A DNA stretch of 64,000 bases from BCD1 sp965230565 (GTDB lineage Bacteria; Bacteroidota; Bacteroidia; Chitinophagales; Saprospiraceae). The stretch lies in assembly GCA_965230565.1 (NCBI GenBank), contig CBDDLH010000016.1, forward strand, positions 682,001 through 746,000, read 5' to 3'. The notes under the pieces are model-generated. The model did not search any database, was not told the DNA's origin, and saw nothing but the letters and a program-made list of their open reading frames with translations. The translations under genes and the position numbers were made by a program. Of this stretch, positions 18,169 through 27,658 are shown piece after piece. Every line of letters begins with the position of its first letter. Position 1 is the stretch's first letter.

Positions 18169-19515
18169 CTAGTTATTTTTCCAGGCATCACGTTCTACGC
18201 TCATAGCCCAGGCAGAACCACCATTCTCAATACTGTTGAACAATGGCAACCAATCTCCAGGACCTTCAGAAAGCGTTAGTATTTCATACCTCCGAAGTTC
18301 CAGAATAGGAACCACCGGTTTGATCAGTACAGGACAGGCCTCCACACAGGCATTACAGGTAGTACAGGCATGAATTTCCTCTTTTGTGATGTAATCAAAC
18401 AAACTCCTGCCGTCGTCAAAATTATCTTTGCTCACGGGCTTTTCTTTGTCCCTGGCATACTCCTGATCACCACTCTCAATTTTTACAGCCACTTCTTCTA
18501 CCCTATCCCGAATATCCATCATGATCTTTCTGGGAGACAACTTTTTGCCCGTCATACTCGCAGGACATTCAGAAGTACATCGCCCACACTCGGTGCAGGT
18601 ATAGGCTGCCAACAAGGTTTTCCAGCTCAAACCAAGCACATCATTAGCACCAAATTCAGGTAATTCCTCATCCACCGGCATTTCTTCTCCACCTTCGGTA
18701 AGCCCCATCATGCTTTTCACTTCATTCATGATCTCAGGCATATTCTCCATTTCTCCTCTGGGCTTCAAAGAGGCATAATAAGTATTTGGGAATGCCAGAA
18801 TGAGGTGAAGGTGTTTAGATTTGGGCAGATAATTCAAAAAGACAAAAACCATGATCAGGTGCAACCACCAGCCGAACCTTTCTATTATCTGCAGAGTTCC
18901 AACTTCAAGATTCCCGAATACCGCCGGACCAAACCAACTACTTACTGCAAGAGCCCCTGTATCAGGATAATGTTCAGCATCAATAGTTTGCAAAACGGTA
19001 TCCGCACCATTCATGCTGAAAATTCCAATAAGCAGCAAAATTTCAAAAATCAGGATAAGGTTACCGTCCCTGAAAGGCCACCCTTTCATTTCAGCACTTT
19101 GAAACCTAGGCAATTTCAACAGATTTCTTCTCGAGAGAAAAATTATGGTACCAACGAATGCCAGAACGCTGATCACTTCAATAAAACTGATGACAAAGGT
19201 GTAGAAACCTCCCAATATCGGAGCAAAAAAACGATGCACGCCACCAAACCCGTCAATAAAAATTTCAATCAACTCAATCTGGGTGATCAGGAAGGCTACA
19301 TAAATGAAAAGGTGCATAATTCCGGCAACCCACCTGTTGAACATTTTTCCTTGTCCCAAAGCGATTAAAACTACGTTTCTCCATCGCTGACCTTTATCTC
19401 CTGTAGTAGCTTCGGGCTGGCCCATCATTATATTCCGTCTGATGCGCATAAATTGTATCCCCGCATACCCTAAAGCCGCAATGGCGACTAATCCAAAGAC
19501 TATTTGTTGAACCAT
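18169..19515 (-). CDS. Membrane-bound ferredoxin/HdrC-HdrE-like iron-sulfur subunit
   Basis: The N-terminal half (about residues 1-240) has several hydrophobic helices like NarI/HdrE cytochrome-type membrane subunits, with His residues near helices (AGIMHLFIY, WWLHLIMVF). The C-terminal half carries two 4Fe-4S ferredoxin motifs: CTECGRCTSECP (about 307-318) and CTTCNACVEACP (about 384-395). Its partner is the downstream HdrB-like protein. I chose ATG 19515 (448 aa, MVQQIVFGLVAIAALGYAG) because homologues start just before the first helix and because a TAATTTTG box lies directly upstream. The frame extends to another ATG at 19545, which would add MYFEANNNFV. Confidence 0.8.
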   Translation of the reverse strand: MVQQIVFGLVAIAALGYAGIQFMRIRRNIMMGQPEATTGDKGQRWRNVVLIALGQGKMFNRWVAGIMHLFIYVAFLITQIELIEIFIDGFGGVHRFFAPILGGFYTFVISFIEVISVLAFVGTIIFLSRRNLLKLPRFQSAEMKGWPFRDGNLILIFEILLLIGIFSMNGADTVLQTIDAEHYPDTGALAVSSWFGPAVFGNLEVGTLQIIERFGWWLHLIMVFVFLNYLPKSKHLHLILAFPNTYYASLKPRGEMENMPEIMNEVKSMMGLTEGGEEMPVDEELPEFGANDVLGLSWKTLLAAYTCTECGRCTSECPASMTGKKLSPRKIMMDIRDRVEEVAVKIESGDQEYARDKEKPVSKDNFDDGRSLFDYITKEEIHACTTCNACVEACPVLIKPVVPILELRRYEILTLSEGPGDWLPLFNSIENGGSAWAMSVERDAWKNN

Positions 19516-19517
19516 TA

Positions 19518-19525
19518 CAAAATTA
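19518..19525 (-). promoter_or_regulatory. Candidate -7 element adjoining the iron-sulfur gene start
   Basis: On the minus strand TAATTTTG matches TAnnTTTG and ends 2 nt before the ATG at 19515, with a TTG 17 bp upstream. If real, the transcript starts at or inside the start codon, which would exclude the 19545 start. Confidence 0.35.
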
Positions 19526-19589
19526 TTATTTGCCTCAAAATACAACCCAATTCAAACTATTTAAAATATTACAGACAAATTTTTTATTC

Positions 19590-19597
19590 TACCTTTG
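19590..19597 (+). promoter_or_regulatory. Candidate -7 element for the phosphoribosyltransferase gene
   Basis: TACCTTTG fits the Bacteroidota -7 consensus and lies 36 bp before the ATG at 19634. The -33 region is weak. Confidence 0.4.
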
Positions 19598-19633
19598 TGA
19601 GAATATTTTTGCAATATCCAAAAGCAATTTTTC

Positions 19634-20131
19634 ATGAAAGTACTGGATCACAGAACAATTGTTCAAAAACTAAAAAGACTGGCTATTGAAATCCTCGAAA
19701 ACAATTATGAGGAAAAAGAGATATTACTGGCTGGTATCAATAACAGTGGAATGATCCTTGCCAATATGATCCGGGAGGAACTGGAGAAGATGGATATTCC
19801 AATAAATATTTCCATAACCAATATCAGACTCAATCCCGCTGAACCGGTTCAGAATGAAATCAGCATTGGTGTTCCTTCTGCTGATATTGAAGAAAAGGTG
19901 GTCATTCTCGTCGATGATGTGGCCAATACCGGTCGCACCCTGTTTTATGCCTGGAAACCCTTTATGGAGGTCATTCCCAGGAAAGTGGAAACGGTGGTTT
20001 TCGTAGACAGGATGCATAAATCATTCCCGGTCAAAATAGATTATTTCGGATTATCACTGGCCACAACCCTGAGAGAAAATATTAAGGTTGATTTAAGTGA
20101 CCCAAGTGATTTAGCTGTTTATTTAAACTAG
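19634..20131 (+). CDS. Phosphoribosyltransferase-domain protein (PyrR-like)
   Basis: 165-aa type I phosphoribosyltransferase fold. The PRPP-binding loop VVILVDDVANTGRTLFYAW is clear, and the protein's length and its N-terminal VLDHRTIVQKLKRLAIEI (PyrR proteins have a comparable R-I-A-x-E-I block) resemble PyrR-type proteins. PyrR is a pyrimidine-operon attenuator and/or uracil phosphoribosyltransferase. No pyrimidine gene is nearby, so the specific function stays open. It lies between divergent and convergent unrelated genes and is apparently monocistronic. Confidence 0.8.
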   Translation: MKVLDHRTIVQKLKRLAIEILENNYEEKEILLAGINNSGMILANMIREELEKMDIPINISITNIRLNPAEPVQNEISIGVPSADIEEKVVILVDDVANTGRTLFYAWKPFMEVIPRKVETVVFVDRMHKSFPVKIDYFGLSLATTLRENIKVDLSDPSDLAVYLN

Positions 20132-20143
20132 TAGTTAGTCAAG

Positions 20144-20944
20144 CTATAATTGACGGGGAACTTCCAGTGCCTTTTTCCTGGATTCGAGTTTATCTTTGAT
20201 TTCAGGGATAAGCTCTAAGGTTTTTTCATAGCCAATCTCATAGATCTCCTTGTATTTATTCAATTGAAATACGTGGTAAGGATGAACCTTCTCGGGTTCG
20301 ATCAAGACATCACAATGTTGAAAATTTGGTCTGGTATTGGCGATAACGGACAGCTGAAATGAGCGTGTCGCTACCCCGATAGTTGACTCAATTGAATCAT
20401 TCTCTACCTCTATATCAGGCATTACGTTTACTCCCAGAATAAAATCCGCATTTTCGCGCAATTTATTCATTGGAAGATTATTCAATAAACCTCCGTCTAC
20501 GTAAATCTGACCGTTTATTTCTACAGGTTGAAACACAAGCGGAATACTGGCTGAAGCCACAATAACGTCATATAGCGGGCCTGCATCAACTTCCTCTGTC
20601 AAACCGGTATTTAAATTGGAAATGGATGCTATTAATTTTCGATCCAACCCTTCGAATGCCTCCGCTTTGATATTTTTTTCCAACAAGGTTTTCAAATAGG
20701 TGAGCTTAGTAATTCCCCTATTGGGAATCCCAAAGCTGAATAACCTCAGCAAACTACTCTTTCTGACCAATTGAAAAATTTGTAACGGGCGCATTCCTGA
20801 AGCATAAAAAGCCCCAACAATGGCCCCTGCGCTGGCGCCGGAAATTACATCAGGGTAAATGTTGTTTTCTTCCAATGCCTGTAAAACTCCAATGTGAGCT
20901 ATCCCTCTTGCACCACCCCCTGAAAGACTTATGCCTGTTATCAT
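20144..20944 (-). CDS. Patatin-like phospholipase family protein
   Basis: 266-aa serine hydrolase of the patatin/RssA type. The oxyanion-hole motif SLSGGGARGIAHIGV is at residues 6-20, the nucleophile Ser38 sits in GASAG, and the catalytic Asp150 is in YVDGG, giving the Ser-Asp dyad. No signal peptide is visible, so it probably acts on cytoplasmic lipids; the substrate is unknown. It converges with the phosphoribosyltransferase gene, with 12 bp between stops and no obvious terminator. Confidence 0.9.
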   Translation of the reverse strand: MITGISLSGGGARGIAHIGVLQALEENNIYPDVISGASAGAIVGAFYASGMRPLQIFQLVRKSSLLRLFSFGIPNRGITKLTYLKTLLEKNIKAEAFEGLDRKLIASISNLNTGLTEEVDAGPLYDVIVASASIPLVFQPVEINGQIYVDGGLLNNLPMNKLRENADFILGVNVMPDIEVENDSIESTIGVATRSFQLSVIANTRPNFQHCDVLIEPEKVHPYHVFQLNKYKEIYEIGYEKTLELIPEIKDKLESRKKALEVPRQL

Positions 20945-21024
20945 TTTACTTGGTTATTCATCTAAAAAGAATAATAAATTTACCATTAAATCGGACACTA
21001 ATCAAGTGCCTTGAATTATGAAAA

Positions 21025-21062
21025 CAAAAAAGGGGAAGCCCTGACGGCATCCCCTTTTTTAT
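21025..21062 (-). terminator. Terminator after the acyl-CoA dehydrogenase gene
   Basis: A GC-rich stem (AGGGGAAGCC side 21031-21040, CCCC side 21050-21055) is flanked by A6 and T6 runs, so it is nearly symmetric. It lies 16 bp after the stop at 21078 on the minus strand. Confidence 0.8.
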
Positions 21063-21077
21063 AAAAAAACCTAATGA

Positions 21078-22220
21078 TTATTTTTTAGTTAGCTCTCTCG
21101 AAATGACGAGCTTCTGAATCTCCGAGGTTCCCTCACCAATAGTACATAATTTTGAATCCCGGAAGTACTTCTCCACAGGATATTCCTTGGTATAGCCGTA
21201 CCCTCCAAAGATCTGTACGGCATCCGTAGACACTTCCACAGCAGTTTCGGAAGCCATATATTTGGCCATAGCAGAAATTTTGGTCGTTTTTTCTCCTGCA
21301 TTTTTCATTCTCGCAGCTTTGCGTGTCAACAATTCCGAAGCTTCCACTTTTGTAGCCATATCGGCAAGTTTGAAACTAATAGCCTGGAATGAAGCAATGG
21401 GCTTTCCAAATTGATGGCGTTCCTGTGCGTATTTTATGGATGCTTCTAATGCACCTTTAGCAATACCCAGGGACAGAGCAGCAATGGATATACGTCCGCC
21501 ATCGAGAATTTTCAGAGCTTGAATAAATCCTTCACCGACTTCACCGATAACCTGGCTTTCATGCACCCGACAATTCTCAAAGATCAACTCAGCCGTTTCA
21601 GATGCTCTCATCCCCAGTTTGTTTTCTACTCTGCCTGCCCGAAACCCCGGAGTACCTTTTTCAATTATGAAGGCAGTCATTCCACGGCTGTCGAGCGGTT
21701 CACCTGTTCTGGCAATCAAGACTACTACATCACCGGATTTCCCATGGGTTATGAAATTTTTTGAACCATTGATTACGTAATGCTCGCCTTCTTTTTTAGC
21801 AACACATTGCATTCTTCCTGCATCGCTGCCCGTATTGGGCTCCGTAAGCCCCCAGGCTCCCAAGCACTCGCCACTGGCTAGCTTTGGGAGATATTTTTGC
21901 TTTTGTTCTTCGTTGGCAAATTGCAAAATATGATTGGTACAAAGAGAGTTATGCGCCGCTACCGATAATCCGATTGAACCACAAACTTTGGCTATTTCAA
22001 CAATTATGGAAACATATTCCTGATATCCAAGACCAAAACCACCGTATTCTTCCGGTACAAGAACCCCCAAAAAACCATGATTTCCCATTTTATGGAAAAG
22101 ATCAACAGGGAACGTAGAATCCTCATCCCATTCCATAACATGCGGACGGATATACTTTTCTGCAAAATCGCGTGCGCTATCAACAATAAGGTCCAGATTT
22201 TCTATTGTTTGTGTATCCAT
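21078..22220 (-). CDS. Acyl-CoA dehydrogenase
   Basis: 380-aa FAD-dependent dehydrogenase introducing the alpha-beta double bond into acyl-CoA thioesters, passing electrons to ETF. Family signatures visible are GAWGLTEPNTGSDAGRMQ, NGSKNFITHG, RHQFGKPIASFQAISFKLADMA and QIFGGYGYTKEYPVEKYFRD. The catalytic base is Glu363 in GEGTSEIQ, the position used by short- and medium-chain enzymes. No ETF or thiolase gene is adjacent, so chain-length preference (short-chain or branched-chain) cannot be decided. It follows the BNR gene by 164 bp and ends in a terminator. Confidence 0.93.
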   Translation of the reverse strand: MDTQTIENLDLIVDSARDFAEKYIRPHVMEWDEDSTFPVDLFHKMGNHGFLGVLVPEEYGGFGLGYQEYVSIIVEIAKVCGSIGLSVAAHNSLCTNHILQFANEEQKQKYLPKLASGECLGAWGLTEPNTGSDAGRMQCVAKKEGEHYVINGSKNFITHGKSGDVVVLIARTGEPLDSRGMTAFIIEKGTPGFRAGRVENKLGMRASETAELIFENCRVHESQVIGEVGEGFIQALKILDGGRISIAALSLGIAKGALEASIKYAQERHQFGKPIASFQAISFKLADMATKVEASELLTRKAARMKNAGEKTTKISAMAKYMASETAVEVSTDAVQIFGGYGYTKEYPVEKYFRDSKLCTIGEGTSEIQKLVISRELTKK

Positions 22221-22384
22221 TTGTTTAAAGTAAAATGTTTAGCTTGATGAAATTACAGTTTCCGTTTGGGTTAAAACAATCGTAAAACCTGAATTGTTCA
22301 GGCGGATTAAAACAGGACGCGAAGATAATACTATTCTTTTTTAAGACAGCTTTGTTTACCCTTAAATTACCTGCTAAATTGAGT

Positions 22385-25300
22385 TTACAGGGAATCTTTC
22401 AACAGTACTCCGTTGACGCCCTCTTTCCTGATCAATTCATTCAGCTCCGGCAAAGCTTTCCCTTTGATAGAACGATATTTATCCAGTTCATTGTCTATGT
22501 CTTTTGTTAATTCATCCTTTACCTGATAAGATTGTTTAGTTGGCCTGAAATCACCAATACTATTCAATGAATTTAAATGCGCTAATTTATTCGTCAACCG
22601 GATAGGATAATTCAAGGGATCCTGACGACTTCTGTTTTTTGTCTGGTAAAGCGATTCTTCGACTTCCGATAATTGCTTTTTCAGAGATTTGGCTTTCTCA
22701 ACGATTTCTTTTTTACCCTCATCCTTTTTCAGGCGATCAGCTATGTTAGTCAACTGCCCCTTAATGTCCCGAATATCAATGATCGCTTCATGAGCCTCCG
22801 TAACTTTATCCCGAACCTCCATAAGAAAAGCGAACTGAGCTTCTCTGTCAGCGTCCGAGGCTTCGGAAAGTGGATTAGCCAAAATTTCAAATGTTTGTTC
22901 CTGAACTTGTCCGTCCACATTCAGGGCCACTTTATAAAAACCCGGCAAGGCCACAGGCCCCGACATACTTCCCCACCAAAGCACCATTCCCTTGAATTTC
23001 CTGGCATCGGCATATTTCATATCCCAGCGAAACATATTCCCCCCTGGTTTCAGGTTAAGTTTTTCTGACTTTTCTTTCGCCTTTGAAGAAAATGTTTTGA
23101 TCGTGTCACCTTCCATTTCCATAAAGGTCAATGTTACCAATACGGAATCAGCAGGTTTTTCTTTTAAGAAGAAATTGACCATAACCCCTCCTGGGTGATT
23201 GAGTCCAGCATGAATGTTTTGTTTATGCTGACTTCCCGGCATTCGTAAAGAAGGTCTTGGCTGAAAGAGCTTCATACTCAGGGTTCTATCCTTTTCTTCA
23301 AGTTGGTGCAATACGGTCAAATCATCAATCATCCAAAAACTTCTACCTTGAGTCGCTGCAACCAGATGGTCATCTTTGACGGCTAGATCAGTTATGGGAA
23401 CAATGGGTAAATTCATCTGAAACGGTTGCCAATGCCCTCCATCATCAAAAGAAACATACATCCCGGTTTCGGTTCCGGCATACAATAAACCTTTTCTGTT
23501 CGGGTCCGCCCTGACTACCCGTGTAAAATGTTGTTTATCAATGCCTTTATTTATCTGTTTCCATGACTGGCCATAATCTTCTGACTTGTAAATGTAGGGT
23601 TGATAATCGCCCAGTTTGTAGCGGGTCCCGGCGATATAAACACCTCCTTCATTGAATGGATCGACCTCAACACTATTGATCATCATCCACTCCGGCATGC
23701 CTTTGGGTGTTACATTTTTCCAGTTTTTTCCTCCATCTTTCGAAACATGCACTAACCCGTCATCCGAACCAGCCCAAAGCAATCCTTCCTTAACGGGGGA
23801 TTCCGTGACCGCAAAAATGGTACAATAATACTCTACTCCTGTATTATCCTGGGTGATAGGTCCACCTGATGACACCAGTTTTGTGGAATCATTTCTGGTC
23901 AGGTCGGGACTAATAATTTCCCAGGAACGGCCTTGATCGTAGGATACGTGCAAATGGTTGGAAGCTGCATATAATTTCTTAGGATTATGCGGTGAGAAAA
24001 ATACCGGAAAATTCCATTGGAAGCGATATTTCATGCCTTCTGCCCCATATCCCATAGGATTATCCGGCCAGACATTGATGGCCTGGGATTGTTTTGTCCG
24101 GTGATTTTGTCGAGTCAAAAAACCGCCATAACTGCCACCGAAAACGATATCATTATCTTCAGGAGAAACAGCGATATGGGCACTTTCTCCACCAGCAGTT
24201 GACTCCCAATCCCGTTCCCCAATACTTCTTCCTGTAGTCCGATGGGCAATCCGAACCGTTGAATTATCCTGCTGAGCTCCATAAATCCTGAAAGGAAAAC
24301 TATTATCTGTGATGACCCTGTAAAACTGAGCAGTAGGTTGATTGTAATATGTCGACCAGTTATCTCCCCCGTCAAATGTAACCTGAGCCCCTCCGTCATC
24401 CGCAATAACCATTCGCTGATTATCCTCCGGAGCTATCCAGAGATCATGGTGATCTCCATGTGGCGCATTATAGGCTTTAAATGTCTTTCCTCCGTCCTTG
24501 GATTTGTGATAACGAACATTCATTACATAGACGATATCTTCGTCTTGAGTATCTGCATAGATTCTGGAATAATACCAGGCCCTTTGTCTCAAAGCTCTGG
24601 AATCATTGACCATTGACCAGTTTTCTCCGCCATCTTCTGACCGGTAAACTCCTCCTTTTTCATTTTCGATAATGGCCCAAACCCTTTCCGAATTCAGAGG
24701 GGAAACGGCAACACCGCTAATTCCCCAGACACCCTTTGGCAACCCCGGCTTATCTGAAATATTGGTCCAGGTATCTCCGCTATCGGTACTTTTCCACAAG
24801 GCAGAACCTTCTCCTCCGCTGGAGAGGCTGTAAGGAGTTCGTCTGACATTCCAGGTTGAAGCATAAATAATTCTTGGGTTATTCGGATCGAGCAGCAAAT
24901 CCACTGCTCCTGCATCTTCATTTACGAAGAGTATTTTCTCCCAGGTCTCTCCTCCATCCTCTGAACGATAAACTCCCCGTTCCTCACTGGATTTAAATAA
25001 ATCTCCCAGTACAGCTGCGTACACCAGATCCGGATTTTTCGGATGAATTCTAATACGGGGAATATGCCTGGAATTTTTAAGGCCTATGTGTTTCCAGGTT
25101 TTCCCGGCATCTGTACTTCTCCACATTCCATAACCATAGGATACATTACCTCTTACCGTTACTTCTCCTCCGCCGACGTAAATTACATTTGGATCGTATT
25201 CACTGACAGCCACGGCACCAACAGACCCTCCGAAAAAGCCATCCGAAATATTGACCCAGGTTTGGCCGCCGTCTTTTGTGCGCCATACTCCTCCACCGGT

Positions 25301-25528
25301 GGCACCCATATAATAAAGATTAGGTTTGCCTGGAACGCCGCAAACTGCCGCAGATCGTCCTCCCCGAAAAGGTCCTATACTCCGCCATTGCTGGGATTCA
25401 AATAAGGGTTCTTCAAAACCGTAACTGCTTTGGTCACTCGATTTTTGTGCCAAAACTGCAGGAACAGTTGCCAGAATTAAAAGAATTGCAAAAAAAAGTG
25501 ATTTGTTTAAAGACAGGTTGTTTCTCAT
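22385..25528 (-). CDS. Secreted BNR/VPS10-like beta-propeller protein
   Basis: 1047-aa exported protein with a signal peptide (about residues 1-28). It carries many Asp-box (S-x-D-x-G-x-T-W) repeats, e.g. STDAGKTWKHI, SEDGGETWEKI, SKDGGKTFKAY and SYDQGRSWEII, that build a multi-bladed propeller of the sortilin/VPS10 or GH74-like type over about residues 40-720. The C-terminal part is beta-rich and then helical (about 880-1000). These proteins are common in Bacteroidota and often annotated as glycosyl hydrolases, but no catalytic residues can be confidently assigned. Function unknown. It lies downstream of the PDZ gene, separated by a terminator. Confidence 0.85.
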   Translation of the reverse strand: MRNNLSLNKSLFFAILLILATVPAVLAQKSSDQSSYGFEEPLFESQQWRSIGPFRGGRSAAVCGVPGKPNLYYMGATGGGVWRTKDGGQTWVNISDGFFGGSVGAVAVSEYDPNVIYVGGGEVTVRGNVSYGYGMWRSTDAGKTWKHIGLKNSRHIPRIRIHPKNPDLVYAAVLGDLFKSSEERGVYRSEDGGETWEKILFVNEDAGAVDLLLDPNNPRIIYASTWNVRRTPYSLSSGGEGSALWKSTDSGDTWTNISDKPGLPKGVWGISGVAVSPLNSERVWAIIENEKGGVYRSEDGGENWSMVNDSRALRQRAWYYSRIYADTQDEDIVYVMNVRYHKSKDGGKTFKAYNAPHGDHHDLWIAPEDNQRMVIADDGGAQVTFDGGDNWSTYYNQPTAQFYRVITDNSFPFRIYGAQQDNSTVRIAHRTTGRSIGERDWESTAGGESAHIAVSPEDNDIVFGGSYGGFLTRQNHRTKQSQAINVWPDNPMGYGAEGMKYRFQWNFPVFFSPHNPKKLYAASNHLHVSYDQGRSWEIISPDLTRNDSTKLVSSGGPITQDNTGVEYYCTIFAVTESPVKEGLLWAGSDDGLVHVSKDGGKNWKNVTPKGMPEWMMINSVEVDPFNEGGVYIAGTRYKLGDYQPYIYKSEDYGQSWKQINKGIDKQHFTRVVRADPNRKGLLYAGTETGMYVSFDDGGHWQPFQMNLPIVPITDLAVKDDHLVAATQGRSFWMIDDLTVLHQLEEKDRTLSMKLFQPRPSLRMPGSQHKQNIHAGLNHPGGVMVNFFLKEKPADSVLVTLTFMEMEGDTIKTFSSKAKEKSEKLNLKPGGNMFRWDMKYADARKFKGMVLWWGSMSGPVALPGFYKVALNVDGQVQEQTFEILANPLSEASDADREAQFAFLMEVRDKVTEAHEAIIDIRDIKGQLTNIADRLKKDEGKKEIVEKAKSLKKQLSEVEESLYQTKNRSRQDPLNYPIRLTNKLAHLNSLNSIGDFRPTKQSYQVKDELTKDIDNELDKYRSIKGKALPELNELIRKEGVNGVLLKDSL

Positions 25529-25637
25529 TTTTTACTCATTTAGCAAGAACCATTTCCTTAACAAAACAAAGTGGAAATGCCCCGGACATGGTAGAAAAGC
25601 CGGAAAATTCAATAGTGGTGTTCTTTACCAAAGGTAA

Positions 25638-25668
25638 CAAAAAAAGCCCCACTCCGTTGAGTAGGGCC
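25638..25668 (-). terminator. Terminator after the PDZ-protein gene
   Basis: A 9-bp stem (25646-25654 with 25659-25667, one wobble) with a 4-nt loop is followed on the minus strand by T7. It is about 40 bp after the stop at 25707. Confidence 0.85.
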
Positions 25669-25706
25669 CAAAAAACTATCTTAAAAAAGATTGGAGTCTT
25701 TACCTG

Positions 25707-27458
25707 CTACATGGCAGCAAGCGTTATTTTTTTACACAGGTGTCTGTTCCCGTGTTTTATTTCGATATAATAATTCCCCGTTCCGTTCTGGGAAATGTTC
25801 ACTGTATCGCTAAAGGGACCGCTAAAGTCAGCTGTCTCGTAGGAATAAATTTCTCTCGCGGCGCCATTATGCAGGCGAACGCTTAGGTCACCTGTACCCT
25901 CAAGGCTGAATTCCATCAAAAACTTCCCGCTTTCCGGATGTGGATTAATAGACAAATAATCCACTCTCAGGTTAGAGGCTCCGGTTTCATATTCCATCAT
26001 CGAAGCTTCGATATCGGAAATATCTGAGATCATAAGGTCAACATTATTGATATCTACAGGCTCACCTTCTTCCATCATGCCCGGGGCTGTTACCGCCCAT
26101 GATTCAGCTTCTCTTCCAAGAGATTCGGCCTGACTGTTACCCTCAATTTTCTTCGTCTCACAATAGGATTTTATCGGTAAGGCATTTTGCTGTTTTTGTC
26201 CATCCTGCATGTATTCAACTGAAATTTCCTCACCTTTTTTCAAGTGGCTGATTGCAGCGGTGATATCAGACCAATCATAGGTATTGTGATTATTAATGCG
26301 AAGAATCATGGCTCCCTTTTTGAGCCCCATGGCTTCTGCTGTTGAGTTTGGAACAATATCGACAACCACCCCTGCTGTTTTTTCATTAGAATTAATCTGT
26401 ATGATGCCAAAAAATGCTTTTTCACATTTATCAACAATGATGGTCTTCTTATCCGAAAGATTCCCAAAGACTACCTCCAGATCTACCTTTCCTCCTCCTC
26501 TTATTACATGGAGTACTGCTTCATCCCCGGCACTGTATTTACTCATAATCACTCCAAGGTCCTGGTCTTCTCCAAAAACATAATTGTCAATACCAACGAT
26601 GTAATCAAAAGGCATCAGACCTGCTCTGTCAGCAGCGGTCTCCGGGTACACATGGGTAATGTATGTTCCGAAAGGATTTCTGACCCCTAATTTTTCAGCC
26701 TTATACCCTGACAATTCATCATATTGAATTCCCAGATAGGGTTTCACCTTTTTCTCAGGTTTTACGGCAGTATACTGCTTTGTCCCCGCCATTGATTTCA
26801 CCTTGCCGCTTGCTCTCATCTTTTTACCTTCTCTTTTATAGGTGATATTAACCGCCTGGCCGGGTTCCATAGCTTCGATAACAGTGGCTATATCTGACCA
26901 GGTAATCATTGGGTAAGTATTAATCGTCATAATGACATCACCATTTTGCAAACCCATTTCTTTGGCAGCTGAATGATCCACCACATTAACCATCACCCCT
27001 TTGGAACTTTCTTCATATCCATTATGCTGGCTGATCCCAAGGAAAGCCTGCGATTTAGCGTGGTCTTTTACATCCGCTTTTGTGCCTAGAGTGACGGGCA
27101 AAGAAAAGGACTTGCCATGGCGGTAAAAATGAACAGTAACTTTATCTCCGGGTTGAAGACCTTTTAATACCTTCCCCAGTTGGTGGTCCTTTCCAACCCG
27201 AAAGTCGTCCACACCGTAGATGTAGTCGAAAATCTGCAAACCTGCTTTATCAGCAGCTGTGTTTTTTATTACTTTTGTAACATAATCCCCATAAGGATTG
27301 TCAAAACCTAACAAACGAGCTTTTTCCCTGGAAATTAATTCATAATTAATTCCTAAAAAGGCTTTGCCTTTATCCTGAGAATGGTCTTTGTTTTGTGCAG
27401 ATAACCCAACCGTACACAAAAAAGCCAATAAAATAAGAATAGTTCTGTGATGCATCAT
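25707..27458 (-). CDS. Exported protein with four PDZ domains
   Basis: With the ATG at 27458 the protein begins MMHHRTILILLAFLCTVG and has a signal peptide ending near SAQ. The longer start at 27494 puts 12 extra residues before it and is less likely. Four PDZ-like domains lie at about residues 30-130, 135-225, 235-335 and 340-430. They form an A-B-A-B pattern: A domains share LGF-NP-G-Y, V/THV and AADKAG/AADRAG with FDYI-GVD, while B domains share GVMV/GVVV and W-SDI with an E-G/K-G pair. No protease domain is present. The C-terminus (NGTGNYYIEIKHGNRHLCKK) resembles a short T9SS type A sorting domain. Scaffold or substrate-binding role is inferred. Confidence 0.8.
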   Translation of the reverse strand: MMHHRTILILLAFLCTVGLSAQNKDHSQDKGKAFLGINYELISREKARLLGFDNPYGDYVTKVIKNTAADKAGLQIFDYIYGVDDFRVGKDHQLGKVLKGLQPGDKVTVHFYRHGKSFSLPVTLGTKADVKDHAKSQAFLGISQHNGYEESSKGVMVNVVDHSAAKEMGLQNGDVIMTINTYPMITWSDIATVIEAMEPGQAVNITYKREGKKMRASGKVKSMAGTKQYTAVKPEKKVKPYLGIQYDELSGYKAEKLGVRNPFGTYITHVYPETAADRAGLMPFDYIVGIDNYVFGEDQDLGVIMSKYSAGDEAVLHVIRGGGKVDLEVVFGNLSDKKTIIVDKCEKAFFGIIQINSNEKTAGVVVDIVPNSTAEAMGLKKGAMILRINNHNTYDWSDITAAISHLKKGEEISVEYMQDGQKQQNALPIKSYCETKKIEGNSQAESLGREAESWAVTAPGMMEEGEPVDINNVDLMISDISDIEASMMEYETGASNLRVDYLSINPHPESGKFLMEFSLEGTGDLSVRLHNGAAREIYSYETADFSGPFSDTVNISQNGTGNYYIEIKHGNRHLCKKITLAAM

Positions 27459-27658
27459 GTAGAGGTTTTTTATTCCATAGAGCGGCATTCGCAAATAACC
27501 ATAACGGCCAAATATCGAAATGATTTTTAGCCGCTCTGTTTAAAATGACATTTTTACTTAAAAAGGGTTGCACCTTTTAATAATGAAGTTTTCAAATTTA
27601 CTTATTTCAGCCAGTAATTGCTAAATCCTATTACCCAACTATTTAAAATAATCGACAA

